Shown here piece by piece: positions 56,165 through 64,000 of a stretch of 64,000 nucleotides of DNA. Source of the stretch: Anaerococcus vaginalis (GTDB taxonomy: Bacteria > Bacillota > Clostridia > Tissierellales > Peptoniphilaceae); NCBI GenBank assembly GCA_018363915.1, contig JAGZMY010000001.1, forward strand, positions 124,001 through 188,000, read 5' to 3'. The notes beneath the pieces were generated by a model. That model saw only the letters and a list, made by a program, of their open reading frames with translations. It was not told the origin of the DNA and ran no database searches. The position numbers were made by a program, and so were the translations under genes. The stretch's first letter is position 1. Each line of letters begins with the position of its first letter.

Positions 56165-57912
56165 CTATTACCTTCTTTCACACTTTGAAAATATGATTGA
56201 ATATTGTTATTTAGTGATGCAAATTTTTCAATTTCATCATTTTTAATATCATATTTCATTGAATTAATTTTGGCTATTAATGTTTTATCGTAAATATTTT
56301 TATAAGATATTCCTTCTTCGATTAAATTTTTTGAAATATTATAATAATTTTCTATAACTTTTAGCATTTGAATTTGCTTATTTAAAGGAACATATTTATC
56401 GGTATCATTAAAGGCATTTTGTTGAAGAAAAGCAATTTTAATCATACTTGCTACATCCAAAAGATTTTTTTGCTTATCTGATAGGGAATCTTTTCCTACT
56501 AGCATTACTATTGATTGCAATTTGTCTTCCTCAGTTAAAATTTCCATCATTTTATTTCTTAAAGATACTATATCTTCCCCACTGATATTTTCATAATAAT
56601 TTGCCATTTGATTTAGGTAATTTGAATATGAATTTAACCAATTTATAGCAGGATAGTGTCTTGAATAAGCAAGATTTTTATCAAGTCCCAAAAATACATT
56701 TACACTTCTTCTAGTATTTTCTGTTACAGGCTCAGAAAAATCTCCACCTGTTGGAGAAACTGCTCCAATAAGAGTAACAGAACCATGACTTCCATTTAAA
56801 TTTATAAAATCGCCTGCTCTTTCATAAAATTGTGAAAGTCGTGAGCCAAGATAAGCTGGGTATCCTTCTTCAGCTGGAATTTCTTCAAGTCTTGCAGAAA
56901 TTTCTCTTAAAGCCTCTGCCCATCTTGATGTAGAATCTGCCATCAAAGCAACATCATAGCCCATATCTCTAAAATATTCAGCCATAGTTATTCCTGTGTA
57001 AATACTCGCCTCTCTTGCAGCTACTGGCATATTTGAAGTATTTGCAATAAGAATTGTTCGCTCCATTAATCCTCTGCCTGTATTAGGATCAATAAGATTA
57101 GGAAAATCTTCGAGAACTTGAGTCATTTCGTTACCACGTTCTCCACAACCAATATAAATAATTATATCTGCATTAGAATATTGAGCTAATTGGTGTTGAA
57201 GCATAGTCTTTCCTGTTCCAAAACCACCTGGAATCGCAACTGTTCCTCCCTTTGCAACAGGAAAAAATATATCCAAAACTCTTTGACCAGTAAGTAAAAG
57301 TTCACTTAAAGGTTTATTTCTTTTAACAGGTCTTTGAACTCTTACAGGCCAATATTGATACAATTTTAAATCTTCAATTTTTTCTTTAGTTTTAACTTTT
57401 ACAATTGTATCTTCAATACAATATTTTCCATCATCTAAAACTTCTAGGACTTCTCCATCAAAATTTGACATTAGCCTATGTTCAATTATTGGACTTTCAT
57501 CAATAGTTGCATATATTTGACCTTTTTTTATTTTATCGCCAACTTTTACTTTGATTTTTACATCCCATTTTTTCTCTTCATCAAGATTTGAAAGCCCAAG
57601 TCCTGATGGAATAAAAGAGCCATGATTTAAAGCAATTTTATCTAGCGGTCTTTGGATTCCATCAAACATATTTCCAATCATTCCAGGCCCAAGTCTTACT
57701 GATAAGGGTCTGTTTGTTTTTATTATTTCATCATTTATTTTTAAACCTGAGGTATCTTCATAAACTTGAATTATAGCATAATCCCCATCTATTGAAACAA
57801 CTTCTCCAATAAGTTTGAGTTTACCTACAGTTACCATCTCTCTTATTTTTAAATCTGACGCATTTCTAGCCTTTATTACAGGACCATTTATAGATTTAAT
57901 TGTTGGAGTCAT
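56161..57912 (-). CDS. atpA: V-type ATPase subunit A (catalytic)
   Basis: Catalytic ATPase subunit. I start at the ATG 57912 ([15 protein letters not shown]), which has a perfect GGAGG 6 bases upstream; an ATG at 57942 would add ten basic residues without an SD. The resulting 583 residues include GSFIPSGLG, the non-homologous region, Walker [50 protein letters not shown] and [25 protein letters not shown]. The start lies 17 bases inside the end of atpE. Confidence 0.97.
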   Translation of the reverse strand: MTPTIKSINGPVIKARNASDLKIREMVTVGKLKLIGEVVSIDGDYAIIQVYEDTSGLKINDEIIKTNRPLSVRLGPGMIGNMFDGIQRPLDKIALNHGSFIPSGLGLSNLDEEKKWDVKIKVKVGDKIKKGQIYATIDESPIIEHRLMSNFDGEVLEVLDDGKYCIEDTIVKVKTKEKIEDLKLYQYWPVRVQRPVKRNKPLSELLLTGQRVLDIFFPVAKGGTVAIPGGFGTGKTMLQHQLAQYSNADIIIYIGCGERGNEMTQVLEDFPNLIDPNTGRGLMERTILIANTSNMPVAAREASIYTGITMAEYFRDMGYDVALMADSTSRWAEALREISARLEEIPAEEGYPAYLGSRLSQFYERAGDFINLNGSHGSVTLIGAVSPTGGDFSEPVTENTRRSVNVFLGLDKNLAYSRHYPAINWLNSYSNYLNQMANYYENISGEDIVSLRNKMMEILTEEDKLQSIVMLVGKDSLSDKQKNLLDVASMIKIAFLQQNAFNDTDKYVPLNKQIQMLKVIENYYNISKNLIEEGISYKNIYDKTLIAKINSMKYDIKNDEIEKFASLNNNIQSYFQSVKEGNR

Positions 57913-58516
57913 TCTTATCCTCCATTTCTTTTTCAAATTCATCAGAAATTATTTTATAAAATTTGCTTCCTATTTCATATTTATAATTATCTAATTTTTT
58001 TTCTAAGGAATAATCATATTGATAAGTTAAATCTTTATTTTTTATAATAAAGCCACCTATTTTTGAATCATCCATTTCTTCTGTTTTAAAATCAAATAAT
58101 TCTTGGTCAGATTTTTTTACACACAATATCAAATCATTATCATTTTCTGATAAATTCTTATATATTTCATTTGCCTTTATTGCAAGTTTTTTCTTATATT
58201 CATTACTATTTGAATAATTTTTTAATTCATCTTTAATTTCTTCAATTAATTCATCAAGCAAAGATTCTTTGAATTTGTTATATGAAGTTTTTTTATTTTG
58301 AGAAATATTTGCAATTTTTTCATTTTTTCTTGCATTGGCAAATTCTTTTCTTTTTTCTATATAAAGTTTATAATTTTTATCTAAGTTATCCTTAATTTCA
58401 TTTAAAGTTTTTGAAGAAAAGTCTGTTGAATCATATAATTCTTTTTCGCTTTTTCTTTTTTCATTTGACCAAACCATCTTCCTAAAGCTTGAAATTTTTG
58501 CACTTAAATCTAGCAT
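57896..58516 (-). CDS. atpE: V-type ATPase subunit E (peripheral stalk)
   Basis: 206 residues: a long charged N-terminal helix (about 15-120) and a small globular C-terminal domain with KIGGFIIKNKDLTYQYDYSLEKKLDNYK, equivalent to the GGxxVxxxDGxxxxxxTLExRL part of other E subunits. SD AAGGAGA precedes the ATG, 14 bases after atpF. E pairs with G/H in the stalk; see the two-gene subunit I entries for where G may be. The sequence is divergent, so the call leans on the C-terminal motif and gene position. Confidence 0.85.
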   Translation of the reverse strand: MLDLSAKISSFRKMVWSNEKRKSEKELYDSTDFSSKTLNEIKDNLDKNYKLYIEKRKEFANARKNEKIANISQNKKTSYNKFKESLLDELIEEIKDELKNYSNSNEYKKKLAIKANEIYKNLSENDNDLILCVKKSDQELFDFKTEEMDDSKIGGFIIKNKDLTYQYDYSLEKKLDNYKYEIGSKFYKIISDEFEKEMEDKNDSNN

Positions 58517-58530
58517 TTAAGTCTCCTTTA

Positions 58531-58767
58531 CTAATCTAAAACTACTACTAAAGGAGTAGCATTTTCTACCCTATAATTTTCTACCTCATTTTTTATTTTC
58601 TCATAGCAATATTTTGAAAATATAATTAAAGCTAAGTCTTTTTCTTTTGTAAAATTTTTAAAATTATAAGATATTTCTTCTTCATTTTCTAAAATCAAAC
58701 CATCAATTCCTCCAAGCCTAAAGCCAAGAAGAAATGATAAGTCATTTGTAATTACTTTTGCTTTCAT
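58531..58767 (-). CDS. atpF: V-type ATPase subunit F, short form
   Basis: 78-residue subunit F of the central stalk. The Rossmann-like core is there: KVITNDLSFLLGFRLGGIDG, then LALIIFSKYCYEKIK and TPLVVVLD. Most bacterial F subunits have about 100-105 residues and a C-terminal helix that reaches into the head; here the protein ends right after the last strand. No SD is visible before the ATG, which follows the atpK stop by 2 bases, so it may be translated by reinitiation at a lower rate than atpK. Confidence 0.82.
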   Translation of the reverse strand: MKAKVITNDLSFLLGFRLGGIDGLILENEEEISYNFKNFTKEKDLALIIFSKYCYEKIKNEVENYRVENATPLVVVLD

Positions 58768-58769
58768 TT

Positions 58770-59195
58770 TTAAGCAAATAAAATCATTATAGAAATAATT
58801 ACACCAAAGATTGCAATACCTTCAGCAAGTCCTACGAAAATTATTGTTCTTCCAAGAATTGATGCATCTTCTGAAATTGCTCCAAGAGCTGCTGAGCCTA
58901 CTTGACCTACTGCATATCCTGTTCCTATTGTTGCAAGACCTGTTGATAAGGCTGCACCAATATATTTCAAGCCACTTGCTGTTTCACTAGCACTTCCAGC
59001 TGTAGCTGCTTTAACACCGTTTGGTAAAACTAAAACCAAAATCATAACCATTATTGGTATAAATGTAGATAAATTTATTTTTAAAGCTTTTCTTATTTTT
59101 TCTTTAGAGCTATCTTCATTATTTTTTAATAAGTACAAACCTGAATAAATTGTTATAACAACGCATGCTAATGCTAATATTGAAATTAAAATCAT
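58770..59195 (-). CDS. atpK: V-type ATPase subunit K (rotor ring proteolipid)
   Basis: 141 residues. Residues about 2-21 and 43-62 are hydrophobic and precede a small-residue linker (KAATAGSASETAS). The c-type hairpin follows: Gly/Ala-rich first helix with a Gln (GYAVGQVGSAALG), polar loop SEDAS, and second helix with the ion-carrying Glu in VGLAEGIAIFGVII. Only this second pair has the carboxylate. SD AAGGAG precedes the ATG. A Gln plus Glu ligand set occurs in Na+-dependent rings but does not prove Na+ use here. Confidence 0.92.
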   Translation of the reverse strand: MILISILALACVVITIYSGLYLLKNNEDSSKEKIRKALKINLSTFIPIMVMILVLVLPNGVKAATAGSASETASGLKYIGAALSTGLATIGTGYAVGQVGSAALGAISEDASILGRTIIFVGLAEGIAIFGVIISIMILFA

Positions 59196-59205
59196 TATTT
59201 TCTCC

Positions 59206-60621
59206 TTATAATTTACTTATTGGACTAAATTTTTGTCCATCTCCCTTGTAATATTTACTAAACATTTCATAAAATTCTAATCTTAAACCTTGAATAAATA
59301 CAATCATTCCTTCAAGTCCTATTATTAAAATATTTCCAAATATTAAAATAATAATTCCTATAATTCCTCCGCCTACAAGCTTACTCATAACTTCAAATGC
59401 CATGTATAAACCGACGTGATTTATAGCAAACGCACCTACTCTTGTAAAAGAAACAAGATTTGAAAATACAGAAAGCAAAGCTTCAATTATAGAAAATGAA
59501 CTTTCTATATAATAATCAGCAGAAGATTGATCGTATATTGGATTAATTCCTAACATTTTTCTAGAAATTGGTTGTTTAAATATCATCAATATAATTGATA
59601 ATACAAGTAAAGTTATTGAAAATTTCATTGGCAATGGATTAATTTTTACAATATTTAAAATGATTAAAATAAATGAAATCATCATAATTAATCCTGCTAT
59701 ACCTTCTTTTCCAAAAACTCCTTCTTCTAAATCTTTTTGCTTGTGAAGTTTATTATAAATTCCTAAGATATAGGATATAAGAATTAGAATAACTCCAAAG
59801 GCGACTGAAGCAACTAATACTTTTAAAATATTATCAAATGGTTTAATTAATAATGTTGGTATTAAATCTTCTATCCCAAAAAATGATCCATACATTATGC
59901 CAAAAAAGCAAGCAGAAAATCCTATTCTTCTTACTAATTGACCAAATATTTTATTTTTCTTTTCTACTAGAAAACTAGCCAATATAAAAATTAATCCCTG
60001 TCCTAGATCACCAAACATCATTCCATACAAAAGCATATAAGTTATTGCGAAAAATCCTGTCGGATCTATTTCATTGTAGTTTGGTGCTCCATACATATTA
60101 ACCAAAAACTCAAAGGGCCTAGTTAGTTTATTATTTTTTAATTTAGTTGGTGGGTTTGCTATTGTCTGACTATTTTTTTTTTGATCTACCAAACTATCTT
60201 CATATTTTTCTACAGAATCTTTTACAACTTGTAATTTTGATTCTGGTACCCAACCTGAAAGATAAAAATACTTTCTACCTTTTAACATTTTATCTTTTAT
60301 TTTAGAAGACTTCTTATAAAAATCTATAGTTTTTGGAAGGTTTTTCAATTCATCTATATTATCAATTTTGATTTTTTCTAGATTTTCATTTATCTTTTTA
60401 AGCTTAATTTTATTTTCTTGGTATTCTTTTTTTATTTCTTCTAAACTTTTATTTTCTGGAATATCCTTATCAATAAAACCCAAAGATGAAATTGTTCTAT
60501 TTACTTCATCTTCAACACTTTTTGGATAAACTAAAAGATAATCTTCATTCCCACTTTCAATAGATTGGTTTATATTATTTTCATTCTTATCTTTAAATCC
60601 TAATTTTTCCAATAATTTCAT
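59206..60621 (-). CDS. atpI: V-type ATPase subunit I, second part (distal-lobe strand, descending helix and membrane domain)
   Basis: 471 residues covering the later part of subunit I (whole subunit usually about 650). Residues 1-25 have no counterpart; from 26 come EDYLLVYPKSVEDEV, a descending coiled coil (60-115), YFYLSGWVPES (proximal lobe), then the membrane domain with MYGAPNYNEIDPTGFFAITYMLLYG, MMFGDLGQG and the essential-Arg helix SFTRVGAFAINHVGLYMAF. The start is real: AGGCAGG sits 4 bases before the ATG, 12 bases after the previous stop. There is no evidence of a sequencing frameshift, because both pieces carry extra sequence at the junction. Confidence 0.9.
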   Translation of the reverse strand: MKLLEKLGFKDKNENNINQSIESGNEDYLLVYPKSVEDEVNRTISSLGFIDKDIPENKSLEEIKKEYQENKIKLKKINENLEKIKIDNIDELKNLPKTIDFYKKSSKIKDKMLKGRKYFYLSGWVPESKLQVVKDSVEKYEDSLVDQKKNSQTIANPPTKLKNNKLTRPFEFLVNMYGAPNYNEIDPTGFFAITYMLLYGMMFGDLGQGLIFILASFLVEKKNKIFGQLVRRIGFSACFFGIMYGSFFGIEDLIPTLLIKPFDNILKVLVASVAFGVILILISYILGIYNKLHKQKDLEEGVFGKEGIAGLIMMISFILIILNIVKINPLPMKFSITLLVLSIILMIFKQPISRKMLGINPIYDQSSADYYIESSFSIIEALLSVFSNLVSFTRVGAFAINHVGLYMAFEVMSKLVGGGIIGIIILIFGNILIIGLEGMIVFIQGLRLEFYEMFSKYYKGDGQKFSPISKL

Positions 60622-60633
60622 AAAACCTGCCTT

Positions 60634-61506
60634 CTAGTCAATAATCTTTTCAAAGAATTCTTTTACTAACTTATCTTTCTTTTCATTAAAAACTTTTTTA
60701 CTTTCTAATTTTTGCTCTTCGTAAAATTCTTCTATTTCTTTTTTCTTATAATCCGCCTCTTTTAAAATATCATCATAAATTTTATTGGAATCATCCTTAG
60801 TTTTTGAATCATAATTTTTGTTTAGTTCAAGACTAACTTTATTAACATTATCTTTTTCATTTTTTAGTATTACATCAGTATCATTTCTTAATTTTGTCGT
60901 TTCATCATCTATACTATAAATACTTTTTAAAGCTTCCTTATTAGTTTTTATATTTGGATCATTTTTTTGTAAATGAATAATTAATGATGGTATAGATTCG
61001 TAATTATTTTTTAATATAAACCTACCGTCTTTACTAACTTCTCCCAATCTATAATTAAAATAATTTAAATTTGTTATTTTATTTATATTTATTTCTTCAT
61101 TTTCAAGTGCTTGTAAGTTATTTATATATTCTTCAAGCTTTTTGTTTCTTTCTTCTAATTCTTTTTTCTTTTCTATATTATCTTCAAGCATTTTTAGCAA
61201 ATTTTTAAGTTTTTCATCATTAATTCTTTTTCCATTATCGGAATCTTCTAAATTCAAAAATTCTTTAATATCTTCAAGATTTTTTATAAAAGTAGAATCT
61301 ATTTTTTCAAAGCTATCTAGCTCATTAAAATCTTCAGTTTTATCGATATTTTCTTCGCTAGCTTTTATAGAAAACTCTCTGTTTTGTACTTGCCTAAAGG
61401 CATCAACTTGATCAAATTCATCAATGTTAATTAAATCTTCAAGAAAATCATCTAAATTTTCAAGTTTAGCCATTATATTAACTAAGTACATTTTTTCGAC
61501 AGCCAT
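60634..61506 (-). CDS. V-type ATPase subunit I, first part, with a G/H-like coiled-coil tail
   Basis: 290 residues. The first 185 match the start of subunit I: AVEKMYLVNIMAKLENLDDF (proximal lobe), an ascending coiled coil (about 95-135), then FNYRLGEVSKDGRF, the counterpart of the FRFGRIP distal-lobe strand. Where normal subunit I continues to the second strand (encoded by the next gene), this protein instead adds about 100 charged residues (190-290) rich in K, E, D and predicted coiled coil, ending EFFEKIID. In size and composition this tail resembles stalk subunit G/H, for which no separate gene exists here. SD GAGGTG is good. The G/H equivalence is inference. Confidence 0.75.
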   Translation of the reverse strand: MAVEKMYLVNIMAKLENLDDFLEDLINIDEFDQVDAFRQVQNREFSIKASEENIDKTEDFNELDSFEKIDSTFIKNLEDIKEFLNLEDSDNGKRINDEKLKNLLKMLEDNIEKKKELEERNKKLEEYINNLQALENEEININKITNLNYFNYRLGEVSKDGRFILKNNYESIPSLIIHLQKNDPNIKTNKEALKSIYSIDDETTKLRNDTDVILKNEKDNVNKVSLELNKNYDSKTKDDSNKIYDDILKEADYKKKEIEEFYEEQKLESKKVFNEKKDKLVKEFFEKIID

Positions 61507-61510
61507 TTTA

Positions 61511-62488
61511 TCACCTCTTTATTATATAACGCTTCTTTTCATCCTTATCAAAAGTTTCATCAAATTCAAGCATACTTATGATATTTTTATTAGAAATTTC
61601 CATCATATCAACTATATAAATTAATTTTAGTAAATCATATTTTGAATTATTTAACCTTTTTGAATTATCACTCAATAAATCCTCCTTTGCTTTATAGAAA
61701 TTAGAAGAATTATTAAATAATGAATTATAAGGACTTTCTAATATTTTTTCCTTAACTTTATCTAGACTTAATTTTGATAATTTTTTTAAATCTTCTGTTT
61801 TTAAATATTTGCCACCTTCAATTAAATAATTAAATATTTCATAATCATTTAAAATAAAGTAGTTTTTTAATCTAAATAACATTTCAATATTAAAAATATC
61901 AATTTCTCTACCTATAAATTCTCTTAGATTTTTACCAAGATTTTTTGGAAGCTTTTTAGTTTCTTCTAAAAGGTCTCTATAATAAAATTTATTTAATGAA
62001 TTAGATATTAGAAAAATTATAGAATCTTTTTGCATATTTTCATTTAAAAACGGATAAAGAGTTCTATAGTACCTAGTTGACTTAGATTTTTCTACAAAAG
62101 TTTGAAAATCATCGTCTTTCGATACATTTATGTTTTGAGAAAATTTTTCTCTTTTTATAATATCTAAACTATCTTTCAAATGCTCATTTAAAATTGCCTG
62201 AACAATTAATTGAATTAATTGTAGTTCGAATTTTGAAATATATTTTATAAAAAAATTTTTCTCTTCTCCTTTAAGAAATTTCAAAAATGAATTTAAATCG
62301 TCGTATAAGCTATTGGAAAGAAAAATTTCCACATCTTTTTTAGAGTAAATATTAGGTATTTCACTTTTATTTGCTCTAATAATATCTAATTTTCTTTCCA
62401 AACTGTCTTCGTACAATAAATCTCTACAAATTTCTTTACTAGGCAATTTCCCAAGTTTAGCTTTTGCTTTTACTACATAAGCTTTCAT
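61511..62488 (-). CDS. atpC: V-type ATPase subunit C (AC39-like)
   Basis: 325-residue all-helical funnel subunit joining rotor shaft to the K ring. The N-terminal YVVKAKAKLGKLPSKEI and the three-fold repeated helical pattern with ELQLIQLIVQAILN and REFIGREIDIFNIEMLFRLKNYF fit the vATP-synt_AC39 family (the last is its best motif). It is the first gene of the operon here; in Enterococcus-type operons C comes after I, K and E. It begins 20 bases after miaB with SD AAGAAGG and no visible promoter in that gap. Confidence 0.85.
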   Translation of the reverse strand: MKAYVVKAKAKLGKLPSKEICRDLLYEDSLERKLDIIRANKSEIPNIYSKKDVEIFLSNSLYDDLNSFLKFLKGEEKNFFIKYISKFELQLIQLIVQAILNEHLKDSLDIIKREKFSQNINVSKDDDFQTFVEKSKSTRYYRTLYPFLNENMQKDSIIFLISNSLNKFYYRDLLEETKKLPKNLGKNLREFIGREIDIFNIEMLFRLKNYFILNDYEIFNYLIEGGKYLKTEDLKKLSKLSLDKVKEKILESPYNSLFNNSSNFYKAKEDLLSDNSKRLNNSKYDLLKLIYIVDMMEISNKNIISMLEFDETFDKDEKKRYIIKR

Positions 62489-62508
62489 AGTGCCTTCTTT
62501 CTTGATAT

Positions 62509-63867
62509 TTAATCTTGGACTAATTCTCCTGATATTGTAAATGATGTATTATCTGTGATTTTTACTTTTACAATTTGTCCTATTAAATTTTTATCAGCTT
62601 TAACATGAACTAATTTAAAAGTATCTGTCCTGCCTGTTAGTACATTTTTGTTATTTTTACTTTCAGATTCTAACAAGACTTCAACAACTTTACCTACATA
62701 TTCCTTATTTTTTTCATTAAATATTGGATAAAGAGTATCCAGTAATCTATCAAACCTATCTTGAACAATTTTATCGTCAATTGGATCCAATTTAGCAGCT
62801 TTTGTTTTTGGTCTTGGAGAATATTTAAAAGTAAAAGCAGTATCAAATCCTACTTTTCTACAAACATCTAAAGTTTCTTCAAAATCTTCTTCTGTTTCAG
62901 TAGGATAACCTACAATAATATCCGTAGAAATTGCAATACCAGGAATCTCTTCTTTTAATTTTCTAGCTTTTTCTAAATATTGTTCTTTATTATATTTTCT
63001 ATTCATATCTTTTAGAACTTTGTCAGAACCTGATTGCATAGGAAGGTGGAAATAATTACATATATTATCATTTTCTTTGATGACTCTAATTAAATCATCA
63101 GATAAGTCTTTTGGATGACTTGTTGTAAATCTTAATCTTTCAACCCCTTCAATTTTTGCGCATTTTTCTAAAAGCTCTGGAAAAGTTACATTAAAGTCTG
63201 ATTTGTTTCCATAAGAATTTACATTTTGTCCTAAAAGTGTGATTTCTTTATAGCCATTTTTAACTAAATTTTCAATTTCTTCAATAATGTGAGATGGTCT
63301 TCTACTTTCTTCTCTTCCCCTTGATTGAGGAACTATACAATATGAACAGAAATTATCGCAGCCTCTCATTATATTTACATAAGCTTGAAAATTATTTTTG
63401 CTATTATAATTTACGTAATCATCTTTTACATTATCTTCTGAAACATCAATTACTCTTTCGCCTGTTTCTAAATATTTAAATAAAAGATCTGGCAAAGAAT
63501 TTATATTTTTAGTTCCAAAAATTATATCAACTTCTTTGTGTTTTTTCTCTATAACTTCTCTAGCAACGCTAGTTTGCATCATACAACCTGATACAGCTAT
63601 AATTTTTTCAGGATTTTCTTCTTTTAATTTTTTTAAACTTGATACTTGACCATAAAGTTTTAATTCAGCATTCTCTCTTACAAGACAAGTGTTAAATAAA
63701 ATAAAATCAGCATTATTTCTATCATCAGTTTTTGTATAACCTAAATCTTCTAATATATAAGAAATTCTTTCAGAGTCATGTTCATTCATCTGACAACCAA
63801 AGGTTGTTATATTATATTTTTTATTTTCAAAATAATTCTTATATTTTTCATTATTTTTTAATTGCAT
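62509..63867 (-). CDS. miaB: tRNA-2-methylthio-N6-dimethylallyladenosine synthase MiaB
   Basis: Radical-SAM methylthiotransferase acting on A37 of tRNA. The 452 residues contain the N-terminal UPF0004 domain with three cluster Cys (TFGCQMNEHDSERI, NTCLVRENAE, SGCMMQ), the radical-SAM RGCDNFCSYCIVPQSRGRE (CxxxCxxC), LLGQNVNSYG, and a C-terminal TRAM domain (LTGRTDTFKLVHV). SD AAGGAG. A terminator hairpin lies 17 bases upstream. Confidence 0.97.
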   Translation of the reverse strand: MQLKNNEKYKNYFENKKYNITTFGCQMNEHDSERISYILEDLGYTKTDDRNNADFILFNTCLVRENAELKLYGQVSSLKKLKEENPEKIIAVSGCMMQTSVAREVIEKKHKEVDIIFGTKNINSLPDLLFKYLETGERVIDVSEDNVKDDYVNYNSKNNFQAYVNIMRGCDNFCSYCIVPQSRGREESRRPSHIIEEIENLVKNGYKEITLLGQNVNSYGNKSDFNVTFPELLEKCAKIEGVERLRFTTSHPKDLSDDLIRVIKENDNICNYFHLPMQSGSDKVLKDMNRKYNKEQYLEKARKLKEEIPGIAISTDIIVGYPTETEEDFEETLDVCRKVGFDTAFTFKYSPRPKTKAAKLDPIDDKIVQDRFDRLLDTLYPIFNEKNKEYVGKVVEVLLESESKNNKNVLTGRTDTFKLVHVKADKNLIGQIVKVKITDNTSFTISGELVQD

Positions 63868-63883
63868 ATATCTCCTTACAGCT

Positions 63884-63917
63884 AAAAAAGAGATGATCTA
63901 GACCATCTCTTTTTTTG
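63884..63917 (-). terminator. Terminator upstream of miaB
   Basis: Minus-strand stem AAAAGAGATG / CATCTCTTTT with an 8-base loop followed by a T run at 63884-63890. It ends the right-edge gene and sits directly before the miaB SD. Confidence 0.87.
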
Positions 63918-63939
63918 TATAATTGTAATTTATCAGATA

Positions 63940-64000
63940 TTATTCTTCAGTAGAACCTTCGTCTTCTATTTCTATACCTGATAGTACTTCTTCTATAGCA
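63940..64000 (-). CDS. C-terminal fragment of an unrecognised protein
   Basis: Nineteen codons and a TAA stop (63940-63942) read in from the right edge: AIEEVLSGIEIEDEGSTEE, an acidic tail of the kind seen at the end of many cytosolic proteins. It is followed by the terminator at 63884-63917. Too short to name; the frame was chosen because the stop is immediately followed by a terminator and the frame is open to the window edge. Confidence 0.5.
   Translation of the reverse strand, partial: AIEEVLSGIEIEDEGSTEE

Noticed and set aside
57913..57942. Upstream ATG extending atpA by ten residues
   Set aside because: No SD, a basic non-conserved extension; the ATG at 57912 has a perfectly spaced GGAGG and the family N-terminus.
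59206..61506. Possible sequencing frameshift breaking atpI
   Set aside because: A frameshift would leave two pieces that join in another frame; instead each piece has extra sequence at the junction (a 100-residue tail and a 25-residue head) and the second has its own SD, so a real split is more likely.

Overview
The window is a stretch of core chromosome from a very AT-rich, low-GC Gram-positive anaerobe. Gene content and protein style (V-type ATPase, formate-tetrahydrofolate ligase, GatCAB, PcrA with a C-terminal Tudor-like tail, MurT/GatD, PyrDB/PyrK, a separate PyrI) fit the Tissierellia/Peptoniphilaceae group (Anaerococcus, Peptoniphilus or Finegoldia relatives). The genus is an inference. 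I see no rRNA, tRNA, IS element, prophage, CRISPR array or integrase. Coding density is extreme: no gene-free stretch reaches 300 bases, and the longest gaps (about 100-160 bases) hold promoters and terminators.

Almost everything is on the minus strand; only murC and rodA, both cell-wall genes, are on the plus strand. In order along the window: (1) 1-6017, deoD-glmU-prs-pth-mfd (mfd runs off the left edge); (2) 6136-8573, rpiB-tkt, non-oxidative pentose phosphate pathway; (3) 8732-10123, murC on plus; (4) 10181-22286, a long operon pcrA-ligA-gatC-gatA-gatB-mtaD-(acpS::nnrD)-alr-mazF-MBL hydrolase; (5) 22450-24429, fhs with a TrpR-like regulator; (6) 24538-26516, murT-gatD for lipid II amidation; (7) 26645-27346, a secreted glucosaminidase; (8) 27429-32996, pyrB-I-C-F-K-D-E, de novo UMP synthesis; (9) 33055-37765, a tightly overlapping set: histidine phosphatase, SbcD-like nuclease, SbcC/YhaN-like ATPase with a membrane hairpin, second metallophosphoesterase, CYTH protein; (10) 37817-44572, rnr-smpB plus a MacB-type ABC exporter with a giant coiled coil; (11) 44650-49314, secG and lower glycolysis gap-pgk-tpiA-eno; (12) 49392-52259, nth-cof-trmL-trxB; (13) 52357-53532, rodA on plus; (14) 53569-54105, a UPF0340 protein; (15) 54175-63867, miaB and a full V-type ATPase operon; (16) the C-terminal 19 codons of an unrecognised gene at the right edge.

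The most unusual item is the V-ATPase: subunit I is encoded by two adjacent genes. The break falls in the distal lobe of its cytoplasmic arm, and the first half carries about 100 extra residues of charged coiled coil that resemble the missing peripheral-stalk subunit G/H. Other points worth checking are an AcpS::NnrD fusion, a MazF/EndoA toxin with no antitoxin gene between it and alr, a possibly leaderless murT mRNA, a hairpin that may bridge a Shine-Dalgarno to the mtaD start, and terminator hairpins placed directly in front of pgk, rnr and miaB.

All functional calls rest on reading conserved motifs and gene order by eye. No database search was run.
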